This document shows positions 16,911-24,509 of a DNA stretch of 32,722 nt, one piece after another. Location of the stretch: positions 1 to 32,722 of the forward strand of contig JAFSYY010000037.1 of assembly GCA_017455845.1 (NCBI GenBank), read 5' to 3'. The first letter of the stretch is position 1. The number at the start of each line of letters is the position of its first letter. The notes beneath the pieces are model-generated. The model had not been told where the DNA came from. It worked only from the letters and a program-made list of their open reading frames with translations, and ran no database searches. This stretch comes from Prevotella sp. GTDB lineage: Bacteria > Bacteroidota > Bacteroidia > Bacteroidales > Bacteroidaceae. The position numbers and the translations under genes were made by a program.

Positions 16911-16918
16911 CAAATTTA
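16911..16918 (-). promoter_or_regulatory. -7 box of the histidine kinase-LRR pair
   Basis: TAAATTTG on the minus strand, 22 bases before the ATG at 16888. The leader would be short. No -33 TTTG is evident at the right distance. Confidence 0.5.
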
Positions 16919-17068
16919 CGCATTTTCCACGAAACAGGAAAGAAAAAGCGGAAAAAGTTTTTTTCCTGATGCGCAGCAAAAGCCTCGCCAACGACAACGT
17001 GGCAGATAACTTCGAGCAGATATTCGGGATGCCATCACTTCATAACGTTGTGAAACAATGCTAAATAT

Positions 17069-17100
17069 TTTGGAGGAATGGAAAATAATGTGTACCTTTG
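17069..17100 (+). promoter_or_regulatory. Promoter of the four-gene lipid head-group run
   Basis: TTTG (17069-17072), a 20-base spacer and TACCTTTG (17093-17100) match the full Bacteroidetes promoter. The first gene starts 32 bases further on. The rest of the 16889-17132 interval holds nothing recognisable beyond this and the divergent kinase -7 box. Confidence 0.85.
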
Positions 17101-17132
17101 CAGGTTGATTTTCAACTATATGTAAATAGGTA

Positions 17133-17879
17133 ATGGAAAAAACTGACCAAAAAAAGATAACGCTGGGCGTCATCCTGGCTGCTGGCATGGCCAAAAGGCT
17201 GCGCCCGCTGACCGACGAGCGCCCCAAGTGTCTGCTCACCATAGGACAGCGCACACTGCTGCAACGCACGGTGGATGCGATGACGGCGGCGGGCATCAGC
17301 GAACTGGTGGTGGTGACCGGCTATCGCGCCCAGATGATACGCGACTTCCTGACGGAGCACTACCCCACGCTCACCATCCACTTCATTGACAATCCCGACT
17401 ACGCCCACAACAACAACATCTTCTCGTTGTGGCTCACACGACCCTATACCGACGGCCGCGATTTCCTGCTGTCGGACAGCGACATACTGTTCGACCCGCA
17501 GATTATTCCCGCCGTGCTCAGTGCCGAGGGCAGCGCACTGGCCGTGAACAGGCATGAGTTGGGCGAAGAGGAGATCAAGGTCATCGTGGACGCTGACAAC
17601 CGCGTGGTGGAGATCAGCAAGGTATGCTCCATAGAGCAGGCCGTGGGCGAAAGCGTGGGCTTCGAGAAGATGACGGCCGAATATAGCACGGCCCTCTTCC
17701 GGGAACTGGAGCAGATGATAGAGCGCGAAGGCCTTATCGACATCTTCTACGAGCGTGCTTTCGAGCGGCTGATACCCCAAGGGCATACGTTCCGAATGGT
17801 AGATACCACCCGATTCTTCTCCATGGAACTCGACACGGTAGAGGACTATGAGAACGCGAAAATAACGTATAATAATTAA
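17133..17879 (+). CDS. LicC/PntC-like nucleotidyltransferase (probable cytidylyltransferase)
   Basis: It probably activates a phosphorylated or phosphono amino alcohol with CTP. The nucleotide-binding start is GVILAAGMAKRLRPLTDERP followed by KCLL, the nucleotidyltransferase signature. NPDYAHNNNIFSLW corresponds to the asparagine-rich motif typical of phosphocholine (LicC) and 2-aminoethylphosphonate (PntC) cytidylyltransferases rather than sugar-phosphate enzymes. LLSDSDILFD carries the metal-binding aspartates. The 248-residue length fits a single-domain enzyme. It leads a same-strand run with a PLP enzyme 18 bases downstream and a CDP-alcohol phosphotransferase after that, which supports a CDP-linked product. 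The substrate is not determined by sequence; a sugar-phosphate substrate is less likely. Confidence 0.85.
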   Translation: MEKTDQKKITLGVILAAGMAKRLRPLTDERPKCLLTIGQRTLLQRTVDAMTAAGISELVVVTGYRAQMIRDFLTEHYPTLTIHFIDNPDYAHNNNIFSLWLTRPYTDGRDFLLSDSDILFDPQIIPAVLSAEGSALAVNRHELGEEEIKVIVDADNRVVEISKVCSIEQAVGESVGFEKMTAEYSTALFRELEQMIEREGLIDIFYERAFERLIPQGHTFRMVDTTRFFSMELDTVEDYENAKITYNN

Positions 17880-17894
17880 GCATTAAGCATTGGA
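17874..17894. repeat. Short heptamer run at a gene junction (CATTAAG-type)
   Basis: AATTAAG, CATTAAG and CATTGGA fill the 18-base gap between the cytidylyltransferase stop and the next start codon at 17898. Only two units match well. Confidence 0.5.
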
Positions 17895-17897
17895 TAT

Positions 17898-18947
17898 ATG
17901 AACTTTCTTGATAGAAACGAATTTAACTTTGAGCCCAGCCAGAAGGTGGTAGAGGCTATTAAGAATTTTGACCCGAAGACACTGTGCTTCTACACCCGTA
18001 TCTACGACCAGGGCAAGAAGAGTGTCATCAGCGTGCGCGTCAGCGAGATTTACGGCGTACCCGAGGAACAGGTGCTGCTGGCCTACGGCGGCGAGGACAT
18101 CCTGAAGAACGCCATCCACTACTTCCTGATGAAGGGCGACAACAAGACGATCCTCATACCTGAGTTCTCGTGGTGGTATTATAATAAGGTGGCACAGGAA
18201 TGTGGAGGCACCTTCGAGATGTACCCCCTCTATGAGCAGGAGGACACCTTCGCCTATAACGTTGACGAGGTGATTGAATACACCAACCGCATCCATCCCC
18301 GCATGCTGCTGCTGGCATCGCCCAACAACCCCACGGGCAACAGCCTCACCTCGGAGGAGATAGGCCGCATCATGGAGCACATTCCCAGCGACACGATGGT
18401 GCTGGTCGATGAGGCATACGCCAGTTTCATCACCAGCGACGTGGACTATATAGCCCCGCTGGTGAACAAGTACGACAACCTGATTATCTCGCGCACACTG
18501 TCGAAGTTCTACGGGCTGCCCGGCCTGCGCTGCGGCTTCGGCTTCATCGGCAAGGGCCACGACCAGTTTATCAGTTACATCAACAAATACCTGGGCTACA
18601 ACCGCTTCTCGGAGGCCGTGGCACTGGCTGCGCTGGAGAGCGACGAGCACTACCGTCAGGTAGCCAATGATATGGAATGGGGACGGCAGTTGTACAAGAA
18701 GGTGCTAGGCCCGCTGCCCGGCTTCAAGGTGTATAAGTCGGTGGCCAACTTCATCCTCATCAAGTATCCCGTGGAGATTAAGGATGCCCTGATGGAAGCC
18801 CTGAAGATTCAGGACTATAAGATCAAGTTCATGAGCGACAAGGGCTTGGAGTCGTGCCTGCGCATCACGCTGGGACGCAAGGAGCAGACACAGGTGGTTG
18901 TAGATACCATCAAGAAGGTCTACGACCAAGTGAGAAATGAGAAATGA
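17898..18947 (+). CDS. PLP-dependent class I/II aminotransferase or phospho-amino-acid decarboxylase (HisC/CobD-like)
   Basis: This is a fold-type I PLP enzyme of 349 residues. ASPNNPTGN and VLVDEAYASF contain the residues that hold the pyridine ring. Lys203 in ISRTLSKFYGLPGLRCGFG is the Schiff-base lysine, and CLRITLG near the end supplies the substrate-carboxylate arginine. The family includes histidinol-phosphate aminotransferase and the CobD decarboxylase. Between a cytidylyltransferase and a CDP-alcohol phosphotransferase, a role in histidine synthesis is unlikely. Making the amino-alcohol phosphate (for example phosphoserine to phosphoethanolamine) is an inference from context. The last residues (RNEK) and stop come from a heptamer repeat. 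Confidence 0.85.
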   Translation: MNFLDRNEFNFEPSQKVVEAIKNFDPKTLCFYTRIYDQGKKSVISVRVSEIYGVPEEQVLLAYGGEDILKNAIHYFLMKGDNKTILIPEFSWWYYNKVAQECGGTFEMYPLYEQEDTFAYNVDEVIEYTNRIHPRMLLLASPNNPTGNSLTSEEIGRIMEHIPSDTMVLVDEAYASFITSDVDYIAPLVNKYDNLIISRTLSKFYGLPGLRCGFGFIGKGHDQFISYINKYLGYNRFSEAVALAALESDEHYRQVANDMEWGRQLYKKVLGPLPGFKVYKSVANFILIKYPVEIKDALMEALKIQDYKIKFMSDKGLESCLRITLGRKEQTQVVVDTIKKVYDQVRNEK

Positions 18948-18957
18948 GAAGTGAGAA
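18930..18957. repeat. Heptamer tandem repeat (ATGAGAA)x4 spanning a stop and abutting a start
   Basis: Units GTGAGAA, ATGAGAA, ATGAGAA and GTGAGAA run from the last codons of the aminotransferase through its TGA (18945-18947) up to the base before the next ATG at 18958. The unit resembles the AATGAGA array at 5460. Confidence 0.9.
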
Positions 18958-19956
18958 ATGAACGAGAAATATAGGGCAACACTGAAATCGGCTGAGACAG
19001 AAGACTGGCTCGACCTGCACGTCATCCGGCCGTTCTGCTACTACTGCGCCGTGTTCTTTGCCAAGTTCGACGTGCACCCCAACACCATCACCATCTGGTC
19101 GATGATCATCGGCGCCGCCAGCGCATGGTTCTTCGCACAGGGCAGTTGGTACTACAGCACTGCAGAGTATGGCAGTATGTGGCCAGGACTGGTATATAAT
19201 ATAATAGGTATATTCCTGCTGATGTGGGGCGACATCTTCGACTGCACCGACGGACAACTGGCACGCATGACGGGCAAGAAGAGCCGACTGGGACGTATCC
19301 TCGACGGACTGGCCGGCTTTGCGTGGTTCTTCCCCATCTATCTGGCCTTGGTCTATCGGTTCTATGTGCACCACGACCTGGAGTTCCAGTTCCTGGGCAT
19401 CGAGAACACGGAGCAGAACACGCTCATAGCCACCGCCGTGGTCTTTATGCTCGCACTGATATCAGGGCTATGGGGCCTGCAGGGGCAGCAGCGACTGGCC
19501 GACTACTACATCCAGGTGCACCTGTTCTTCCTGAAAGGCGAGAAGGGCAGCGAACTGGACAACTCCGTACGCCAGAAGGAGATCTACGAGCAGATGCCCA
19601 AGGATGCACCCTTCTACGAGCGCTGGTTCCAGAAGTCGTATATAGAATACACCAAGAAGCAAGAGAACGTAACGCCCGAATTCCAGAACCTGCTGGCCAA
19701 GATGCGACAGAAATACGGCAGCCTGGACAACATTCCGCAGGAACTGCGCGAGGAGGTGCACCGAAACTCACTGCCGCTGATGAAATGGAACGGCCTGATG
19801 ACCTTCAACTTCCGGGAGTTCTGGATGTTCCTGTTCTGCCTTCTCGATGTGCCGGTGTGCCATTTCCTGTGGGAGACAATAGCCATGGGGCTCATCTTCT
19901 GGTATGTCAACCATCGTCACGAATCGTTCTGCAAGCGCATTGCACAAGGACTGTAA
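18958..19956 (+). CDS. CDP-alcohol phosphatidyltransferase family membrane protein
   Basis: Members transfer a phospho-alcohol from a CDP-alcohol to an acceptor alcohol in the membrane. The signature D-x2-D-G-x2-A-R-x8-G-x3-D-x3-D is present as Asp95, Asp98, Gly99, Ala102, Arg103, Gly112 and Asp116. The final aspartate position (120) is glycine. Several hydrophobic helices flank the motif, and HVIRPFCYYCAVFFAKFDVHPNTIT is the typical start, split at the first helix. At 332 residues it is longer than PgsA or PssA, with a charged loop of about 90 residues late in the protein. With LicC-like and PLP genes upstream it most likely attaches an amino-alcohol phosphate head group to a lipid. Confidence 0.88.
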   Translation: MNEKYRATLKSAETEDWLDLHVIRPFCYYCAVFFAKFDVHPNTITIWSMIIGAASAWFFAQGSWYYSTAEYGSMWPGLVYNIIGIFLLMWGDIFDCTDGQLARMTGKKSRLGRILDGLAGFAWFFPIYLALVYRFYVHHDLEFQFLGIENTEQNTLIATAVVFMLALISGLWGLQGQQRLADYYIQVHLFFLKGEKGSELDNSVRQKEIYEQMPKDAPFYERWFQKSYIEYTKKQENVTPEFQNLLAKMRQKYGSLDNIPQELREEVHRNSLPLMKWNGLMTFNFREFWMFLFCLLDVPVCHFLWETIAMGLIFWYVNHRHESFCKRIAQGL

Positions 19957-19959
19957 GGA

Positions 19960-22335
19960 ATGAAGTGGACTAAGCAGCGGTTGAACAACCTGTTTTTCGT
20001 CATCGGCATCGTCGCCGTGGTGGTGATGATACTCACCTTTGATGTGAGTTTTGCAGAGTTATGGCAGCATCTCACACACGCCGGCTACTGGCTCATACCT
20101 ATCATCGGCATCTGGCTGGTGGTCTACGGGCTGAACGCACTGGCATGGCAGAGCATCATACGCTGCAACAGCGACGGCGAGCGGGTCAGCCCATGGCGCA
20201 TCTACCGACTGACGATTACGGGCTATGCCCTGAACTATGCCACACCCGTAGGCGGACTGGGCGGCGAGCCCTACCGCATCGTGGAACTGTCGAAAAACAT
20301 CGGCAACCAACGGGCCACCTCGTCGGTCATACTCTATGCCATGATGCATTTCTTCGCACACTTCTGGCTGTGGTTCACGTCTATCTTCCTCTATCTCGCA
20401 CTAGCAGCCATCGACTACGTGCCCATGACACCCGCCATAGGCACGCTCATGGGGGCCGCCATCGTGTTTTGCCTGGCGGCCTTCTATGTCTTCTCGAAAG
20501 GCTACAAGCACGGACTGGTGGTGAAACTGATCAGATGGGCTGGCAAGATTCCAGGGCTGAAAGGCTGGAGCACACGCTTCCAGCAACGCCATGCGGAGGC
20601 CCTGCAAAACATTGACAGGCAGATAGCCTCACTACACAAGCAAGACAAGCGCTCGTTCTACTACAGCCTGTTCATGGAGTATGCATCGCGCATCGTACAG
20701 AGCCTGGAGATACTGTTCATGCTCCTGCTCTTCGGCATAGACTGCGGCGGCGGAATGCAGGGACTGTTCCTCACGTTCCTCTACTCCATACTGATACTGT
20801 CGTTCACCACACTGCTGGCCAACCTCATCGGCTTCCTGCCCATGCAACTCGGCGTGCAGGAGGGGGGCTTCATGATCTCCATCGCACTCATAGGCATGTC
20901 GACAAAACTGGGCAGCCATGTCGACTCGGCGGCACTGGGCATCTTTGTAAGCATCATCTGCCGCTTCCGCGAAATAATTTGGATCCTAATAGGTATTTTA
21001 CTCATGAAACTTGATAACATTCACTTCGGAAAAAGCAGGATGGCCACCGTCGTGCTGCTTACGCTCACGCTCCTGACCGCCTCGTGCCGCAAAGACAACG
21101 ACATTGAGAAGGACCTGACACCCTGGACAAAAGGGCAGGCCGAGCGCACGGTGATGATATACATGGCCGGCGAAAACAACCTTACAAACGCACAGGGCTA
21201 CCGGTTCCTGCAGAGCGACTTCAAGGAACTCATAGAAGGCTCGCGGCAGTTGACCGACAAGCAGCGGCTGCTGGTGTTTGTCGACAGCCTGAACAACGTA
21301 TCATCAACGGGCACACCCTTCATCGTGGAGTTGCACGGAGGCGAGATCTATCCTCTAAAACAGTACCCCGAGGAGTTCTATTCATGCGACCCCGCCAGGT
21401 TTCATGAGGTCTTGAAGACCATGACCGACACGGCACCGGCCGACAGTTACGGGCTGGTGCTATGGGGGCATGCCAGCGGATGGACCGTCAGCAACGACAC
21501 CATAGCCGAGACGACGGCAGCGGCCAGAGGCCAGAGGCGCGTCTACGGACAGGACGACGGCAAGGACGGCAGCCTGGGAGCGGCCAGGTTTATGAACATC
21601 ACACAGATGGGGCGTGCCCTGCAGGGGCTGCCACCGCTTGAGTTCATCTTCTGCGACTGCTGTAACATGATGTGCGTGGAGGTGGGCTACGAACTGCGCC
21701 ACGCCACCAAGTACCTCCTTGGCTCGCCAGCCGAGATACCGGGCAACGGGGCGCCCTACAATGAGGTGCTGCCCTTCTTCTACAAAAACACCGGCAGCGA
21801 GATGTACAAAGGCATCATAGACACCTATTTTGAGCATTACAAGACCGAATACACGGCCTATTCCGACCTCAAGGGCTACAGCGTGCCCCTTTCGGTCATA
21901 GAGACGCAGTATATGGACAGCCTGGCCAAGGCCACCTATAAGGTCCTGCCGACATTCGTGCCACAGCATCCCGACAATGCCGAGGTGACAGACAAGGGCA
22001 ACGTCTTCTATTGGTATTACGACGTACCCATGATGTACGACATGCGCGGCATGATGAGGATGATGCTCACAGACGAGGAGTTCAGAAACTGGGACAAGGT
22101 CTACAGCCTGGCAGTACCCTACTACCGCACCTCGCTGCGATGGGAAACCAACTACGGCATGCTATACCGCTCGTTCGACACTTTCCTGCAGGACGAGTCG
22201 CCCCTTGGCTGCGTCAGCATGTTTGTGCCCATCAACAGTTACTACTACAACCGCAGCGCCTACCGCTACAACGAGACCTTCATGAACTACGAGTGGCACA
22301 GGCAGATGGAATGGGCACGCTTCGGATGGAACTAA
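19960..22335 (+). CDS. Fusion of flippase-like LPG-synthase transmembrane domain with C11 clostripain-type lipoprotein peptidase
   Basis: Residues 1 to about 348 form a multi-helix membrane domain of the lysylphosphatidylglycerol synthase TM / UPF0104 group, with TPVGGLGGEPYR as hallmark; some relatives are thought to move lipids across the membrane. Residues from about 375 to 791 are a clostripain-like (C11) peptidase: VLWGHASGW with His504 and FIFCDCCNMMCVE with Cys567/Cys568, one of which (Cys568 by alignment) should be the nucleophile. Between them lies a lipoprotein signal, TLTLLTASC (Cys376), preceded by in-frame ATGs at 21004 and 21040. It could be one fused polypeptide or two products with internal initiation. 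The gene starts 4 bases after the previous stop. Confidence 0.85.
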   Translation: MKWTKQRLNNLFFVIGIVAVVVMILTFDVSFAELWQHLTHAGYWLIPIIGIWLVVYGLNALAWQSIIRCNSDGERVSPWRIYRLTITGYALNYATPVGGLGGEPYRIVELSKNIGNQRATSSVILYAMMHFFAHFWLWFTSIFLYLALAAIDYVPMTPAIGTLMGAAIVFCLAAFYVFSKGYKHGLVVKLIRWAGKIPGLKGWSTRFQQRHAEALQNIDRQIASLHKQDKRSFYYSLFMEYASRIVQSLEILFMLLLFGIDCGGGMQGLFLTFLYSILILSFTTLLANLIGFLPMQLGVQEGGFMISIALIGMSTKLGSHVDSAALGIFVSIICRFREIIWILIGILLMKLDNIHFGKSRMATVVLLTLTLLTASCRKDNDIEKDLTPWTKGQAERTVMIYMAGENNLTNAQGYRFLQSDFKELIEGSRQLTDKQRLLVFVDSLNNVSSTGTPFIVELHGGEIYPLKQYPEEFYSCDPARFHEVLKTMTDTAPADSYGLVLWGHASGWTVSNDTIAETTAAARGQRRVYGQDDGKDGSLGAARFMNITQMGRALQGLPPLEFIFCDCCNMMCVEVGYELRHATKYLLGSPAEIPGNGAPYNEVLPFFYKNTGSEMYKGIIDTYFEHYKTEYTAYSDLKGYSVPLSVIETQYMDSLAKATYKVLPTFVPQHPDNAEVTDKGNVFYWYYDVPMMYDMRGMMRMMLTDEEFRNWDKVYSLAVPYYRTSLRWETNYGMLYRSFDTFLQDESPLGCVSMFVPINSYYYNRSAYRYNETFMNYEWHRQMEWARFGWN

Positions 22336-22363
22336 TGGGGGGATGAAAAGTCAGACCGCCGGA

Positions 22364-22495
22364 GTATCGAAACTGTATACACTTCGTGTTCCGGCCGTAT
22401 ACAACTTGTATTCAGCCTGAATACAGTTTGTATTCGGCCGGAATACATTTTGTATACAGCCTGAATACAACTTGTATTCGGCCTGAATACAAAGT
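22364..22495. repeat. Array of six 22-bp palindromic units between convergent genes
   Basis: Units start at 22364, 22386, 22408, 22430, 22452 and 22474 with no slip. Units 3 to 6 fit GTATWCRGCCKGAATAC followed by a 5-base spacer; each core is a dyad (GTATTC ... GAATAC). Units 1 and 2 are diverged but keep the length and GTATAC/GTATTC-like ends. The array fills the space between the clostripain fusion and the minus-strand histidine kinase stop at 22505. Confidence 0.92.
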
Positions 22496-22504
22496 CACAC
22501 ATCT

Positions 22505-23635
22505 TCAATTCTTCAGTTCGATGCGGAACGTGGTGCCACGGCCTGGCTCAGAGTCCTTCACGTAGATACGGCCTTTGTGGTATTCCTCCACGATGCGCTT
22601 GGCCAGCGACAGACCCAAGCCCCAGCCGCGCTTCTTCGTGGTGAAGCCGGGACGGAACACATTCTTGATGTTCTTCTTCTTGATTCCTTTGCCGGTATCT
22701 ACCACCTCCACCGCCACGACATCGTCTTCCTCCAGCAGCCAGAGGTCTATCCTGCCCGAGCCGCCCTCCATGGCATCGACGGCGTTCTTGCACAGGTTCT
22801 CGATGACCCACTCAAACAGCGAGGCGTTGATCTTCACCGTCACCACATGGTCGGGATAATGGCCCTTGATGCTCACCTTTTGCGACGTGCGCTTGTCCAT
22901 ATACTCTATCACGCGGTCAAGCACCTCGTTCATCGGCGTGGCGACAGGCTCGGGAAGCGAGCCGATCTTCGAGAAGCGCTCGGCGATACGCTCCAGGCGC
23001 TTCACGTCGTTAGACATCTCGGGTATCAGCGTGTCGTCGGGATAGGTCTCTTTCAGCACCTCCACCCATGCCATCAGGCTCGAGATGGGCGTGCCCAGTT
23101 GGTGGGCGGTCTCCTTCGACAAGCCCACCCACACCTTGTTCTGCTCGGCACGCTTGGCCGTGAGGATGGCAAAGACGGCCACCACCGCAAAGATCAGCAC
23201 CACCAACAGTGCCCAGTAGGGATAGTAGGTCAGCCGCTTGAGCATGATAGACTCGTCGTAGCACACCAACTGATAGTCGTCGCCCAGTTCTATCTTGATG
23301 GTGTTGCCCGCCTTCTTCATCTTCTGAGCATAGTCGCTCACACTGGTCGAGTCGTCGATGTTGCGGTAGTCCATCACACGGTCCTTAGAGTCGAGCACAA
23401 TGACGGGAATGGTGTTGTTGCCCTCCATCACCGAGGTAACCAGCAGCAGATACGACATCTCGTCCTCCTGGTTAAGCGCTTCCATGGCTTTCGCCCACAC
23501 CTCCATCTTGTTGCGCTCCTCACGCTGCAGGTCGCTGACCAGATAGTGAGAGGCCAGCAGGGCACCTGCCGCTATCACTATAGCGGCCACCACCAGCCAT
23601 ATCTTCACCTGTCGGATTCGGTCAGTCCACTGCAT
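22505..23635 (-). CDS. Sensor histidine kinase with divergent H-box
   Basis: Two transmembrane helices (about residues 10-32 and 140-160) enclose a periplasmic sensor of about 105 residues. The phosphoacceptor is His178 in LSKETAHQLGTPISSLMAW, a variant H-box common in Bacteroidetes kinases. The HATPase part shows VIENLCKNAVDAM, VEVVDTGKGI, FTTKKRGWGLGLSLAKRIV and GRGTTFRIEL. The 376-residue protein has no HAMP, PAS or receiver domain that I can see. No response regulator gene is next to it, so it is an orphan in this window. Confidence 0.94.
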   Translation of the reverse strand: MQWTDRIRQVKIWLVVAAIVIAAGALLASHYLVSDLQREERNKMEVWAKAMEALNQEDEMSYLLLVTSVMEGNNTIPVIVLDSKDRVMDYRNIDDSTSVSDYAQKMKKAGNTIKIELGDDYQLVCYDESIMLKRLTYYPYWALLVVLIFAVVAVFAILTAKRAEQNKVWVGLSKETAHQLGTPISSLMAWVEVLKETYPDDTLIPEMSNDVKRLERIAERFSKIGSLPEPVATPMNEVLDRVIEYMDKRTSQKVSIKGHYPDHVVTVKINASLFEWVIENLCKNAVDAMEGGSGRIDLWLLEEDDVVAVEVVDTGKGIKKKNIKNVFRPGFTTKKRGWGLGLSLAKRIVEEYHKGRIYVKDSEPGRGTTFRIELKN

Positions 23636-23651
23636 GACTCAAATTTTTCGG

Positions 23652-23659
23652 CAAAAATA
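23652..23659 (-). promoter_or_regulatory. Possible -7 box of the second histidine kinase gene
   Basis: TATTTTTG on the minus strand fits TAnnTTTG and lies 16 bases before the start codon at 23635, giving a very short leader. Confidence 0.4.
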
Positions 23660-23723
23660 CGTAATTTTACTGAAAAAAAGAAAGAAAGTGATGAAAAGTT
23701 GAGAGAAATAGAAAAAAAAGTTG

Positions 23724-23731
23724 TACCTTTG
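23724..23731 (+). promoter_or_regulatory. -7 box of the DUF177-rpmF-fabH operon
   Basis: TACCTTTG followed by CACCCGC, the same extension as at rpsO. A TTG lies 22 bases upstream, a little far for a -33 box. The downstream ATG at 23752 is 20 bases away. Confidence 0.65.
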
Positions 23732-23751
23732 CACCCGCTAAAAAAGTGTAT

Positions 23752-24270
23752 ATGTGTTATCTGGAGCAATTCGACATTGACTTGAAGGCACTGACAGAGG
23801 CTACGACAGCCTTGGAGTGGCAACTGGACAATCAGTTCTTCAACGCGCTCGAGGAGGCACAGGTGCAGGGAGGCTCGCTGCATGTGTCGGGGTCTATACG
23901 CAAGACCGTCGGCTTTTTTGAACTCTCGCTGCACACTGGCGGCACTGTTCGCGTACCATGCGACCGCTGTCTGGAAATGATGGATCAGCCCGTAGAGGCC
24001 GACCTGCACCTGATAGTGAGGCTGGGAAACGAATACCAGGAGGGCGATGACACCGTCACCGTCAGCGAGGATGAAGGCATCCTCCATACGGCGTGGTTCA
24101 TCTACGAGTCAATAGCATTGGCGGTACCCATCCAGCACGTTCATCAACCTGGCGATTGTAACGATGCTATGATGCGAGTGCTCAACGAACACTCGGCTGC
24201 CCGAAGCAGTGATGCGGACGCCAACGAGACCGACCCAAGATGGGATGCACTGAAGAAACTAAAAAATTAG
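23752..24270 (+). CDS. DUF177 / YceD-family protein
   Basis: YceD proteins are small, almost always sit just before rpmF, and in E. coli and plants affect 23S rRNA accumulation. The start at the ATG 23752 gives MCYLEQFDIDLKAL and 172 residues; a GTG six bases earlier is also in frame but sits too near the expected transcript start to be preferred. The central VPCDRCLEMMDQPVEADL holds the CxxC pair of the family, and ESIALAVPIQHVH is the second conserved block. rpmF follows after 47 bases of AT-rich, roughly 8-bp periodic sequence, and fabH after that, the classic operon order. Confidence 0.9.
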   Translation: MCYLEQFDIDLKALTEATTALEWQLDNQFFNALEEAQVQGGSLHVSGSIRKTVGFFELSLHTGGTVRVPCDRCLEMMDQPVEADLHLIVRLGNEYQEGDDTVTVSEDEGILHTAWFIYESIALAVPIQHVHQPGDCNDAMMRVLNEHSAARSSDADANETDPRWDALKKLKN

Positions 24271-24317
24271 AGAATTAAAAAAATCAAGAAATTAAGGAAC
24301 TAAATAATTAAAAGATT

Positions 24318-24509
24318 ATGGCACATCCTAAAAGAAGACAATCAAACACTCGTACGGCCAAACGTCGTACTCACGACAAGGCCGTAGCACCTACGCTCGC
24401 TGTATGCCCTAACTGTGGCGCCTACTATGTGTATCACACCGTATGCCCCACATGTGGTTACTATCGCGGCAAGGTTGCCATCAAGATGGACGAAGAGGTT
24501 GCTGAATAA
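24318..24509 (+). CDS. rpmF: 50S ribosomal protein L32
   Basis: The 63-residue protein starts [21 protein letters not shown], as L32 does after Met removal, and carries two CxxC pairs (CPNCG and CPTCG) that bind zinc in the C+ form. Its stop codon overlaps the fabH start by one base (TAATG), pointing to translational coupling. Confidence 0.98.
   Translation: MAHPKRRQSNTRTAKRRTHDKAVAPTLAVCPNCGAYYVYHTVCPTCGYYRGKVAIKMDEEVAE

Noticed and set aside
17883-18650. 255-codon minus-strand open frame opposite the PLP enzyme
   Set aside because: The sense strand has an intact aminotransferase with active-site lysine; the antisense frame has no recognisable features.
22364-22495. CRISPR array
   Set aside because: The 22-bp units are contiguous palindromes with no unique spacers, and no cas genes are nearby.
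22577-23785. 402-codon plus-strand open frame opposite the second histidine kinase
   Set aside because: It has His/Leu/Arg-rich shadow composition, no signal or domain, and overlaps the real promoter and the start of the DUF177 gene.
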